Origin: Sipunculus nudus
Lineage: Eukaryota > Annelida > Sipuncula > Golfingiida > Sipunculidae
Length of the DNA stretch: 64,000 nt
Direction of reading: 5' to 3'
Assembly: GCA_026874595.1 (NCBI GenBank)
Contig: CM049320.1
Location: 45,204,714-45,268,713, forward strand
Shown in pieces: positions 42,975-55,300 of this stretch. The notes below the pieces were generated by a model. It searched no databases and was not told where the DNA came from. It saw only the letters and a list, made by a program, of their open reading frames with translations. Position numbers and translations under genes: made by a program. Positions within the stretch are counted from its first letter, which is position 1; each line of letters starts with the position of its first letter.

Positions 42975-43596
42975 GAACTTATGCTAACAGTCCTTAATGA
43001 TGAGGAAATTGCTTCAATTTTGAGTATGGAAAAAAGCTGATTGTAATGCAGTTTGCTGATTGTAATGTTATTTGGTTGTTGAAAGTTGTTTCTGCATATA
43101 ATTGGAAACTGTTAGTTTCTCTTGTGATTTCATAAGGACTTTCTTGTATGTGAATGGTATGTGAGTTTTAGTCATGGAGCCTTCCATGCCACTACATATA
43201 TGCTGCCCATGTGATCCCGCACAAAAATGACCCCTGTGCAGGAAATGTGCAAGTAACATTTGCTAAACCACTTGCAGAATATGCTGTACACGTGCTGCAT
43301 ACATATGGAATTGGAACAAATACTGCAAACACTTCCCAAGCTCTTTGCGAACACATTTTATGAAGAAATACTTGACCATATGCAAAGGTATTGCTATCAA
43401 TTAGCAAATGTTTTGCAAAGGTAACACAAAGCCACTGAAAAGGTTTGGCAAAGCCCTTCTGCAAAGTAAATGCAAAGCCATTGCAAAGGCTTTGCAAAGC
43501 TACTGCAAAGGCAATGCAAAGTCACTGCAAAGGCTTTGTAAAACCACTGCAAAGAACTGAGAAAGATCTTAATTCACTGTTATGAGATTTAATAAT
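42975..43596 (+). other. COMMD9 3' UTR region
   Basis: Follows the stop codon directly. No AATAAA was found before the next repeat at 43597, so the poly(A) site is unresolved. The final part is the GCAAAG-rich array at 43381-43554. Minus-strand ORFs at 43068-43497 are shadows of it. Confidence 0.55.
43381..43554 (+). repeat. GCAAAG-rich degenerate array
   Basis: Eleven copies of GCAAAG in 174 bp, most as TGCAAAG and often alternating with CACT or CATT (CACTGCAAAGGC, CATTGCAAAGGC). The spacing varies, mainly 10-20 bp. Confidence 0.8.
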
Positions 43597-45560
43597 TATT
43601 AGCTCAGCTGACTGTAAGTCATCTGAGCTATAGCGATCACCCTTTGTCGGCCGTCCGGCCACCCGGCCGTCTGTCCTTTAACAGGGCACAAATTGTAACC
43701 GCTGGACCTGGAATCTTCTAACTTGATGTGCAGGGAGGCTCATGAAAAGTCTCTGTGGAAACCTGGAATAAGGTCTCTGTTACCCATATTCTTCAAGCTA
43801 TGGGGCGCTGAAGTACCCCCCGAATAATGGAAAATTTGATACAAAAGCTCAAGTATCTGAACAACTTATGCATTGATAACCTTGATTTTTTGCATGGATA
43901 TTGATCATGGAATGTTTCATTAGTTTCTGCAGACTGGTGGTGCCACCTGTATTTTTTCTGATTTTTACGATTTTTAGCTCAGCTGACTATAAGTCATCTG
44001 AGCTATAGTCGTGGTCCATTGTCCGTTGTCCGTCCGTCTGTCTGTCCGTCCGTCCGTCCATCCGTAGATGTGGCACGTTTTGAAACCGTAAGACCTAGGA
44101 ATCCAAAATTCGGCATAATGTTAGATGTCCCCAAGATCTCCTACCAAGCCGAAAACTGGGTCTTTGCAACTTCGTTCCTTTGAGAAATTAAGGAAAAACC
44201 TCAATTTTTTATTAAAAACCTATTTTCACACTTTAGGACTGCCTAATATCAAAACCCCTCATCTGTTTTTCCTCATATATACCATAAATATTCCTCTATA
44301 TAGTTCCTATGTACATGCCAGAAATTATGTCTGTATTATTTAATTTAAAAAAGTTATGGGCCCAAACATAATGCATTTTGAAAAAAATAAGGAAAGATAT
44401 TTGATCACTTAACACAAAAAATGTTAAAGCTGTGGACCTTTTTTCCATTAATATAACTTTAATTAATCAAAATTAAATTGTATACCCAAAATTAGATGAA
44501 AATCTTTTAAATTTTTTAAAATATTAATAAAAATAAAAAAATTGGTACCTTAAATTTTGCCCAACTTTGACCATGGCATGTTTTTTTCCTGTAAGTACTG
44601 TGGATTTAATTTTCACAGCATGTTTTTGTCAGCATTTCAACTGTTAACACCAAAAATTTGAAACCAGTTGATCAAAAACTGTAGATTTTAATCAAGTTTT
44701 CAAGCACCTTGTAACATATTGTTTACATCAAGCTAGTGTTATGCAGTTTGCAAAAGCTCAGCTCCCCAGCTTCAGCTCTAAGTTCCTTAAATTCAGCATA
44801 CAGTTAGATGTCTCCAAAATCCCCTACCATGCCAAGAATTTGGTCACTAGGACTTAATACCTTCAAGATATTAATGAAAAACTTCATTTTTCCATTAAAA
44901 AACCCATTGTTACACTTCAAGACTGCCTAATATCAAAACCACTGATCTGACTTTAATCATAAACAATATACATATTTTTCATTCTCTATGCACATCCCAG
45001 AATGATGTCAGTATTGCGTAATTGTTTTAAGTTATGGGCCCAAACATAATGCACTTTGTAAAAAATCAAGAAATATATTTACTCCCTTAACAAGGGCATT
45101 GCTAGAGATTTTTTTGTCAGGGATGTAACATTATTTAATCAAGATTCAATTGAATACCCAAAATTAGTTATGAATTTTTCAAATTTTATAAGTTATTAGT
45201 ATAAATATAAAATTAGTACCTTAAATTTTGCCCAACTGTGACCATGGCACGTTTGTTTCCCTTAAGCACTGTTGATATAATTTTCATGTCATGCAGAAAT
45301 AAGGATTTCAGCTTGTTACTTTTGAAAGTTGAAAGAAATTGGCCAAAAACTGTAGCTTTTATTATAGTTTTTATGAGACCATGTCGGACCCTAGGCTCTA
45401 CCCAGTCCCTCTTCAGTCACCTGTTTGTCCTCTAGTTGACCTCTCAGGCCAATTATGCATGCTTGAGGCTGGGCATATACTAGTCAGCCAGGCAGCTTAT
45501 GGCTTACCTCAGTTGATTCAGATGTCCAACCCAACTCATCTATTAGTTGTTTAGACCAGC
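43597..45560 (+). mobile_element. Two family A elements, head to tail
   Basis: The first head at 43597 (gcgatcaccc subtype, with GGCCGTCCGG run) runs about 370 bp to a second, complete head at 43973 (gtcgtggtcc subtype, TCCG run to 44062). The second has one core and a decayed second core from 44770 onward. No 3' terminus with CCTTGTTT was found before 45560, so its end is uncertain. Confidence 0.75.
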
Positions 45561-46274
45561 AGCATAAAAATAAACAATAAATAAATAAATTTTTATAGGT
45601 CTAAAATAACAACTTTAAAAAATTATCAATAGAAAAGGAATATGATAGTTGATGAGTAACAGGGAATTACCTTTCAATTACTGATGTTTTATGCATTTTG
45701 TATGGATGGATGAAAATGTATTCAAATTAACACCATTGAGTCACCTATGGTATTTTTCTTTTCAATTTTAATAATGAAAAAAAAAATTAAATTATATTGT
45801 TCTATACTATTAGGGATTATATGAAGGAAATTAATGATAGAAAAAGATGCAGTTGATAATATTAATCTAAATTTCCAGGTCTTTTCCAAGTGTTTCAGCT
45901 TGTTAATTTATATTTATTTCAAAATTTAAAAAAAAATTAGATATGTCAACATTTTAAAATTTTACTCAGACAAGCACTGAATAAAGATGTCAATATGTTT
46001 CACTAATGACATTTAGACACGTGGCTGTAACAGCTGGCACAAGACTATGTAAATAATCAAAATTTATATTACTGGTTCCTATATTTCAGTTAATAAAATT
46101 AAACTTGCTCATCTATAGGTTTCTCCTTGTAAAATTTATAGGGTGTTCTTATCATTGGGTTATTTTTTACACATATAATGGTTTCATAGCTGAGATTACT
46201 TCAAATTTTTTTCTCATACATTTTTTTTTTTAATAAAAAATTTGAATAAGATAAAAAATCAGATCTGAGACAAT
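45561..46274. other. AT-rich interval, no gene seen
   Basis: A TAAA-rich run near 45570 and AT-rich sequence. No ORF or repeat end was recognised. Confidence 0.4.
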
Positions 46275-47455
46275 AGTAGGTGGGTTAAGTGACTTTTGAC
46301 TTCATTTCATGATGCAAAGGTCCCCTTTGGCACAAAAGTACCTTAGGGTCATAGGAATAAATTTATCCAAAGACACAAGTAAGATCTCCCTTAGTATGTG
46401 AAATATATGCAAATTGTTCAAAATGGCCGCCGAAAATACTCCAAACCCCATATGCTTGCTGCTGTTACAGCTATAATGACAAATGTTGTGTCAAAATGTA
46501 CATTTTCTTGGTCAAGGAATCCAATGAAATAGGTTTCCAGATTGAGAAAACAATAGTTTTCCCCTTAACATGAAAATCTGGGGTAAAATGGGCACATTTC
46601 ATTAAATATCAATGATTTTCTTCCATCATGGTAACCTGAGACACTTGAGACATCTATGTCCTTGGCATTTGAGAGGTATTAAACAGTTGTGAATAGACCA
46701 TGAAGACGCGTCTAACTGAACACAATCCTCAGTCGACATACATAGAGCATGAAACCACAGGAAATTTAAAGCATTAACTATAGAGAATTACTGGTACGGG
46801 GCACTTACTTAATCTGAGTTTAGGCAGTACAGCAAGACCATGGTATTACAAGGACAGATATACAGTTTTTTTCTTTTTTTAAGAATCACCCAATGAAATA
46901 CCCACATTCTTGCTCTATCACCCGATCAAATACCCACACACGATGCTCTATTACTAGCAAATATACATAAGGCCTTGGTTGTGGTTTTTCCGCATGTACT
47001 GTTATTTCATTTATATACATTATCTGGGTAATACGGCATAAACTGCCCCTTCGGGACCACACAACATGCATGGGATTTACTTGGCAAAAGCAGAGTACCA
47101 GTACACACAGGAATGGGAAGACATTCCTGTAACAAAACTCAATAATTTTGCCAACTGTAGTTTCTTCCTAGTATCTAACATTTTGATTCAACAGAATATT
47201 TTGTTTGAGACACATATTATCTATCTCATGATGGTCAACCCTTAATAGTTGATCAATACCAAAAGCACAAAAGCCATCAGTCATTGACACTCTTGGTTTT
47301 TATGCTTCTCCAGTTAGTTATTGGGTTTTATAGGGAAATTCGCGTATCCTGAAAGTTGTGTTCGTATTTCTATTTTCACAAGTAACGTCAGGTAACTGAA
47401 GGATTTAGATGTGATATGTTTTATTGTGGATGAAATGATTGTTGAAGTAATGAAG
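46275..47455 (+). repeat. Left arm of a 4.85-kb inverted repeat
   Basis: Reverse complement of 49930-51130. The outer part (about 46275-47045) is about 96 percent identical to its partner; the inner part (47050-47455) is only about 75-80 percent identical. The change is abrupt after ATACGGCATAAA. A short + strand ORF starts at ATG 47068 (see 47068-47250). Confidence 0.9.
47068..47250 (+). other. Small ORF paired with 50129-50317
   Basis: About 59 codons starting MHGIYLAKAEYQYTQEW and ending in a TAA. The right arm has the counterpart on the minus strand (MHEIYIKPEYQYTQEW...). Start, stop and frame are kept in both, and both length differences (3 nt and 12 nt) are multiples of three, although most base differences change the residue. 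No family is recognised. It could be chance. Confidence 0.3.
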
Positions 47456-49929
47456 TAAAAGTATTCATCCTATCTTGAAATTATGGGGAAAGTATGCAAA
47501 TTTCAATAAATTTTAGTATCATCATGAAAACTTTTAATATCTTTGATTGGTTTTGTATTATATTCCTTTGTAAGTTCTTGTTTATTATCCTTATATAGAC
47601 AGGGGAGCATTTAATACCAGTGTATATGTACCCGATGTGTGCGATTCACTGCATACAGAGCATAAAACCACAACAAAGTGATAAACATATTTGTATTACG
47701 TGGAAAAATAATTAAGCTGCATGCCATTTGAATAATATATAATTATGCTTATGATCAGATATAATTTAATTGAACGTAAGAACACCAAGTCTTGCTTTCG
47801 TAAGTTTTCAAATTTACTGCCATGTTCTGGAATACAATATCTCTTTAATACCCCTTAAACTATACGTTGTGCACGGCTTACATAGGTTTCACTCTGTCAC
47901 AGACGGAGTACACAGAGGTATTTGCAGCTGTACAAAGTGGACATGAGAATTTCTTTATTGCCAACAAAAGATTATCGTCTGCTTGAGCTTCAATGTACAA
48001 CTTTCAGGTCTTGTGTGATATAATCATCACATAATCTATTTAAGATGTGCATTTGATAAAAATGGAAGCACCTATTTCCCAGAATCTAGCATTCTGGATA
48101 GTGAAGTCCATTGCACGAATCACATTAGTCAAAGTTCCTTATGCCCAGAAAGTCAATACTATACTATCAGAGTTGTCACAGGACGTTCACAAATTAATAA
48201 ACTTGGCCAAACATTGCTTGTTTACAGATCTAGTCAAACTGCATTTGAGAATGTGTGTATACTTCTGAAGTCAAATCCTCAAACATCTATCTTTTAGATT
48301 GGAGTGATTCCTGGACTTTGGTGTTTATTAATATTTATAATGAACTTAATAGCCGCCTGATATCCGTTGAAATTCTAACGAGTAAGCACAACATGTATTA
48401 CAATCTTAGAAATCTCCCTAAAAACCCAAATATGACCTGGTATGGCCCTACTTGCCAAATTCATCTGCAGAATATCGGCAGGTGACCCTGAAAAACTTAG
48501 GAGCATTGCACTTCAATTAAAACTAATGAATTGTGTGCATAAGAATTATCATATGGTGGTACCACAGCATAAATGAAAGAAAACCTATATCTTGCTTCAT
48601 AGGTTAAATAAAATGTCCAGTACTGTTTATGTTATAGGCCCTTCGAATTTTAAGTGACATTTGTTGGGTGTCTTGCTGACGTCAAAGCAGTTTGAGCCCC
48701 CTTTTCAGGTTGGTTGTGACCAACTGTAAAAGTATAACATACACATTTTATTAAGTTATTATGAGCAAGAATTAGTTTTTTCTGAAAAAAAAACAGATTA
48801 TTTGTTTGATTGGAAATGTGAGAGAATTTGCTGAAGAGGTCAGAGACAAGTAACATGACGGGCGCTGCTGCTGTTTATCAACGTGGCCCATGCCTGAAAG
48901 GGTTATACATAGTAACATAAAGCTGCTGGTGCGACATGACTGAATGGGATTTGCTAAATAAGTTCATCAGAGATTACCTAACTTTGGAGAATCATCGACA
49001 AATGGTCAGCTTTACAACCCTAAAAAAATTTGTTTTCCACTGATGGATCTAAAAGGGTTATTTTCTTGGTGTAAGCCCTGACACTTTATACTCCCAGGTA
49101 CTGATAACTTAATTTCCTAGGTCTGTTCGGGGTATTGTTAAGGTTAAATGACATATTATTCTCACTTATGCATTACCGCGACTTGTGCATTTCTAGGTTT
49201 AAGATGTATTTTCATTGCATGATGTAAGTAAATTAGTGTCTTAATCTCTTTATATGACAAAGGACACCACCAATTTTCTATACCACTTCAATTTGGGTCT
49301 TACTGAGAAGAAAATTATTTACTTCCCCATGGACATTGGACACCAGGAACATATGTGGACCAAGAGGTGACTGGATCCTCAGGGAGTACATGTGAGATCC
49401 TTTTGCCCAAAAGTTATAGCTGATTTGAGGCAAAGGAAAGAAATGTCTTTGGACGCAATGTTTAAATAAAGAGCTAATCACTGAGAACATGGAACATAGG
49501 AGTCGAGTGGTAATAGACTTTGATCTCTGTGCTGGCTATACCCAGTTTCAATTCCCGGGAAAGCTATGAGAATAGATGACAGTGACCCTTTCCAGGTCAG
49601 TAGTTTCTCTGGGTCCATGTAAAGTGATAAAGTTACAATTAATCAAATTCTAAACTTTACTGAATTACATTTAGACATTACATTCAACACTTTCTGCTTT
49701 TCTGTTATGACTAGTGTAAAAGGTTATATAGCACGGAAGTGAGAGGTAAAGCCAGTTAGGCGGACTTGGCATCTCGCCTTCTTGCTGTGCTTATACTTCG
49801 GTTGCAAGTTTATTATTGCATCATTAACATGCTGATGATCGGTGGCATTATTGCTGTTTTTGTGAACAATACTGGATTCATTGATATAACCTGCACCACA
49901 TCCTGAACAATCAGCACTGCCACCATTAC
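47456..49929. other. Spacer of the inverted repeat
   Basis: Unique-looking sequence. Short + strand frames at 48047-48268 and 48255-48485 show no known domain. A decayed tRNA-type SINE head may lie at 49495-49570. Confidence 0.5.
49495..49570 (+). repeat. Possible tRNA-derived SINE head, decayed
   Basis: GAGTCGAGTGGTAATAGACT resembles an A box, and CAGTTTCAATTCCCGGG, about 35 bp later, resembles a B box (GGTTCGAATCC). No intact tRNA fold and no clear SINE tail. It would be a pol III promoter relic if correct. Confidence 0.35.
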
Positions 49930-51130
49930 TTCAACAATCATTTCACCCACAACTAAAATATAAGACATCTAATTCCTTCAGTTCCCTAACATTACTTGTA
50001 AAAAATAGAAATGTGAACCAAGTTTTTAGGATATTTCACTATAAAACCCTAAACTAATTAGCGAAGCATAAACCCCAAGAATGTCAAGAACTGATGGCTT
50101 TTTAGTTTTCAGCATTGATCATTCACTATTATGGGTTGGTCATCATGAGATAGATCATGAGATAGATCAGATGTATTTCAAGCAATATATTCTGTCGAAT
50201 CAAAATTTTAGATTCTGAGAAGGAACCACAATTGGCAACTTTATTGTGTTCTCCTACAGGAATGTCTACCCATTCCTGTGTGTACTGGTACTCTGGTTTT
50301 ATATATATCTCATGCATGCTGTATTTTGAGAAAGGTCATTTTATGCCGTATTACCCAGATAATGTATATAAATGAAATAACAGTACATGCGGAAAAACCA
50401 CAACCAAGGCCTTATGTATATTTGCTAGTAATAGAGCATCGTGTGTGGGTATTTGATCGGGTGATAGAGCAAGAATGTGGGTATTTCATTGGTTGATTCT
50501 TAAAAAAAAAAAGAAAAAAACTGTATATCTGTCCTTGTAATGCCATGGTCTTGCTGTACTGCCTAAACTCAGATTAGGTAAGTGCCACGTACCAGTAATT
50601 CTCTAGTTAATGCTTTAAATTTCCTGTGGTTTCATGCTCTATGTATGTCGACTGAGGATTGTGTTCAGTTAGACGCGTCTTCATGGTCTATTCACAACTG
50701 TTTAATACCTCCCAAATGCCAAGGACATAGATGTCTCAAGTGTCTCAGGTTACCATGATGGAAGAAAATCATTGATATTTAATGAAATGTGCCAATTTTA
50801 CCCAAGATTTTCATGTTATGGAGAAAACTATTGTTTTCTCAATCTGGAAACCTATTTCATTGGATTCCTTGACCAAGAAAATGTATATTATGACACAACA
50901 TTTGTCATTATAGCTGTAACAGCAGCAAGCATATGGGGTTTGGAGTATTTTCGGCGGCCATTTTGACTAATTTGCATATATTTTACATACTAAGGGAGAT
51001 CTAACTTGTGTCTTTGGATAAATTTAATCCTATGACCCTAAGGTCCTTTTATGCCAAAGGGGACCTTTGCATCATGAAATGAAGTCAACAGCCTATTTTA
51101 TGCACTTAACTCACCCACTACAAGTTCTCA
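49930..51130 (-). repeat. Right arm of the 4.85-kb inverted repeat
   Basis: Inverted partner of 46275-47455. A direct duplication CATGAGATAGATCATGAGATAG near 50145 is unique to this arm. The outer part has a 12-A run mirrored by a T run in the left arm. The 72-codon frame at 50278-50496 and its twin at 46886-47071 are identical only because the arms are; not called genes. Confidence 0.9.
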
Positions 51131-52094
51131 TTATGATTTCTATAATGTTAATAATTGTCTTAAGACTCTTGCTATGTCTAGTGTGTAGATTGGTGTGACG
51201 GTAGTCCAAAGTGAATATAATAGTTTTATTTTTTGAATATGAATAAAATTCATAAAACCAGGTACTTATGATCATTATTTAGATTTGTGATATTTGTTTA
51301 TTCTGGATTCTCAAGAACTTTTGTTAAGCTGAAACTGTTATGATTATGGTGTTTATTGGGCCAAATAACTATAAATTCTTGTTACTCTTCAGTTTAGCTT
51401 AATTATTATACAGGTTCATCCAGTACAGGCATGTAAGTAGTATCCTTTACCTCCTATAGCGCAGATAACCCTTCGCTGGTCACCCTGTGTTGACAGGGGT
51501 CTCATTTGAGTGCTGGAGAGTGTTCAGTAATGTTTAACATTGCTCCTCCACTGAGCATCTTGATCTTTAGGTTGTCAGCTTCACCTTTCAACCAGATTTG
51601 TCATTTATTATAAAACTTTATGTAAGTTCATTGTGTTAATATATTTAGATGATATGGATGGTCAAGATTTTTCTTAGTTCTAAATGGACAGTATTTTTAA
51701 TGCTAGTTTTAGGTCAGTATTATAATATTCAGTAGCTTAAATCCAAGTATCTGGTTGATTAGACAGGTTTAGGAACATGTACTTAAGGGCTTTACAGGCC
51801 TCGGACAGACAGGCACTTTTAGACGTTGCAGGACTCTGTTCTGTTTTTATTTAGATTCATAAAGCCTCATATTATTAGATTAGAAACTCTTTAAAGGAAG
51901 ATCTAATGATCATTTTTGTAGTTAGAAATGTCAACCTTCAATATTTTGGATACATATTTTAATTGGTGAACTAAGAAGAAAATTAACTTTATTCTTACCA
52001 TATAGATGGACTTTATCATGATTGGTGAGAAAAAGTGAACAAGAAAAATGAATGTATATATAAAATCTACATTGAGCTAATTCCCCCATTTTCT
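51131..52094. other. No gene recognised
   Basis: AT-rich, with no ORF over 60 codons of interest and no repeat terminus found. Confidence 0.4.
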
Positions 52095-52366
52095 TGGATG
52101 CCCAAAACTGAATAAATACCAGACATGGTGAAGTACTTTGTAAATGTATTTGAATGCAAATATGAATATGTACTCCATAATTTCATGCATAAGGATAGGA
52201 ATATAGGTAAAAATGAAAGTATTTAAATACAAATGCATTCAAGAATATATTTTATAATATTATTTTAATAATCATTTTGATAATATTATTAAAAAATCTT
52301 TGCTGAAAAAAACATGATACTGTTGTTATTTTTAATTTAAATTATATTTGACAATATTTGTTATTA
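52095..52366. repeat. Dispersed repeat shared with 8630-8950
   Basis: CTGAATAAATACCAGACATGG and the following 250 bp match 8660-8950. Here it is directly followed by a family A head, whereas in the other copy it continues about 240 bp further first. Confidence 0.7.
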
Positions 52367-55300
52367 ATTTTTAGCTCAGCTGACTGAAAGTCATCTGAGC
52401 TATAGCGATCACTCTTTGTCCGTCGTCTGTCTGTCCGTCTGTCCGTCCGTTAACCAGGCACAAATCGTAACCGCTGAACCTAGAACCTTGTAACTTGGGT
52501 TTCTGAGAGGTCCATGAAAAATCTCCTTGGAAACCAGAAATTAGGTCTCTGTTACCCATATCCTTCGAGCTATGGGTCCCTAAATTACCCCCCAGAAAAG
52601 TCAAAAATTTCATACAAAAACTTCAATATCTCATTAACTACTTGACTGATGGTCATGATTTTTGGCATTCATATTGATCATGAGATGTTCCATCACTTCC
52701 TGCAGACTGGTGGCGCCACCTGTATTTTTCGATTTTTTACAAATTTTTTCCTCTATTTTTGAGACCTTTAAAAATGTGAACATCTGTTAACAAGGCACAA
52801 ATCGTAAAGCCTAGACCTAGAATCTTAATTCTTGATACACTGAGAGGTCTATGAAAAATCTCCTTGAAAACCAGAAATTAGGTCTCTGTTACCCATATCC
52901 TTCGAGCTATGGGGCCCCAAAGTACCCCCCAGAATAGTAAAAAATTTCATACAAAAACTTCAATATCTAAATAACTACAACACTGATGGTCATGATTTTT
53001 GGCATACATATTGATCATGAGATGTTCCATAAGTTCCTGCAGACTGGTGGCGCCACCTGTATTTTTCGATTTTTTTACAATTTTTTCCTCTATTTTTGAG
53101 ACGTTTAAAGATGCTGTCATCTGTTAACGTGGCACAAATCGTAACCACTGGATCTAGAATCTTCATTCTCGACACACTGAGAAACCTATTAAAAGTCTCC
53201 GTGGAAACCATAAATTAGATCTCTGTTACCCATATCCTTGAGCTATGGGGCCCCAAAGTACCCCCCAGAAAAGTAAAAAATTTCATACAAAAACTTCAAT
53301 ATCTCATTAACTACTTGACTGATGGTCATGATTTTTGGCATACTTATTGATCATGAGAGGTTCCATCACTTCCTGCAGACTGGTGGCGCCACCTGTATTT
53401 TTCGATTTTTTACGAATTTTTTTCTCTATTTTTGAGACCTTTAAAAATGTGAACATCTGTTAACAAAGCACAAATCGTAACGACTGGACTTAGAATCTTC
53501 ATTCTCGACACACTGAGAGACCTATGATAAGTCTCCATGGAAACCAGAAATGAGGTCTCTGTTACCCATATCCTTCGAGCTATGGGGCCCCAAAGTACCC
53601 CCCAGAAAAGTCAAAAATTTCATACAAAAACTTCAATATCTCATTAACTTCTTGACTGATGGTCATGATTTTTGGCATACATATTGATCATGAGAGGTTC
53701 CATCAGTTCCTGAAGACTGGTGGCGCCACCTGTATTTTTCGATTTTTTACGAATTTTTTTCTCTATTTTTGAGACCTTTCAAAATGTAAACATCTGTTAA
53801 CAAGGCACAAATCGTAAAGACTGGACCTAGAATCTTAATTCTTAACACTGTGAGGTCCATGAAAAATATCCTTGGAAACCAGAAATTAGGTCTCTGTTAA
53901 CCATATCCTTCGAGCTATGGGGCCCTTAAGTACCCCCCCCCCCCAGAGTAGTCAAAAATTTCATACAAAGACTTCAATATCTCAATAACTACATCACTGA
54001 TGGTCATGATTTTTGGCATACATATTGATCATGAGATGTTCCATCAGTTCCTGCAGACTTGTGGCGCCACCTGTATTGTTCGATTTTTTACGATTTTTTT
54101 CCTCTATTTTTGAGACCTTTAAGGATGCTGTCATCTGTTAACGTGGCACAAATCATAACGACTGGACCTAGAATCTTCATTCTCGACACACTGAGAGACC
54201 TATGAAAAGTCTCCATGGAAACCAGAAATTAGGTCTCTGTTACCCATATTCTTCGAGCTATGGAGCCCCAAATTACCCCCAAGAAAAGTAAAAAATTTCA
54301 TACAAAAACTTCAATATCTCATTAACTACTTGACTGATGTTCATGATTTGTGGCATAACTATTGATCATGAGATGTGTCATCACTTCCTGCAGACTGGTG
54401 GTGCCACCTTTATCGTTCGATTTTTTACGATTTTTTCCTCCATTTTTGAGACCTTTAATTATGCTGTCATCTGTTAGCATGGCACAAATCGTAACGACTG
54501 GACCTAGAATCTTCATTCTTGACACACTGAAAATGTCCATGGAAAATATCCTTGGAAACTAGAAATTAGGTCTCTGTTTACCATATCCTTCGAGCTATGG
54601 GGCCCCAAAGTACCCCCCCCAGAGTAGTCAAAAATTTCATACAAAAACTTCAATATCTCAATAACTACATCACTGATGGTCATGATTTTTGGCATACATA
54701 TTGATTTTGAGATGTTCCATCAGTTCCTGCAGACTGGTGGCGCCACCTATATTGTTTGATTTTTTTATGATTTCTTCCTCTATTTTTGAGACCTTTAAGG
54801 AAGCTGTCATCTGTTAGCATGGCATAAATCGTAACGACTGGAACTAGAATCTTCATTCTCAATACACTGAGAGACCTATGAAAAGTCTCCATGGAAACCA
54901 GAAATTAGGTCTCTGTAACCCATATCCTTCAAGCTATGGGACCCCAAAGTACCCCCCAGAGTAGTCAAAAATTTCATACAAAAACTTCCAATAACTACTT
55001 CACTGATGGTCATGATTTGTGGCATAACTATTGATCAAGAAATGTTCCATCAGTTCCTGCAGACTGGTGGCACAACCTGTATTTGTTCGGGGTTTTTTTT
55101 CACAAATGTTTTATCTATTTTTGAGACCTTTAAACATATGAACATCTGTTAACAGGGCACAAATCATAAAAACTGGACCTAGAATCTTCATTCTTGACAC
55201 ACAGGGAGACCCATGAAAATTCTCCATGGAATCCTGAAATTAGGTCTCTGTTACCCATATTCTTTAGGCTGTATGGCTCCAAAATACCCCCCAGAATAAT

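Noticed and set aside
49495-49570. Functional tRNA gene
   Set aside because: The box A and box B resemblance is weak and no cloverleaf can be drawn; at most a SINE relic.
46886-50496. Identical ORFs at 46886-47071 (-) and 50278-50496 (+)
   Set aside because: They lie in the nearly identical outer arms of the inverted repeat, so identity is not evidence of coding selection.
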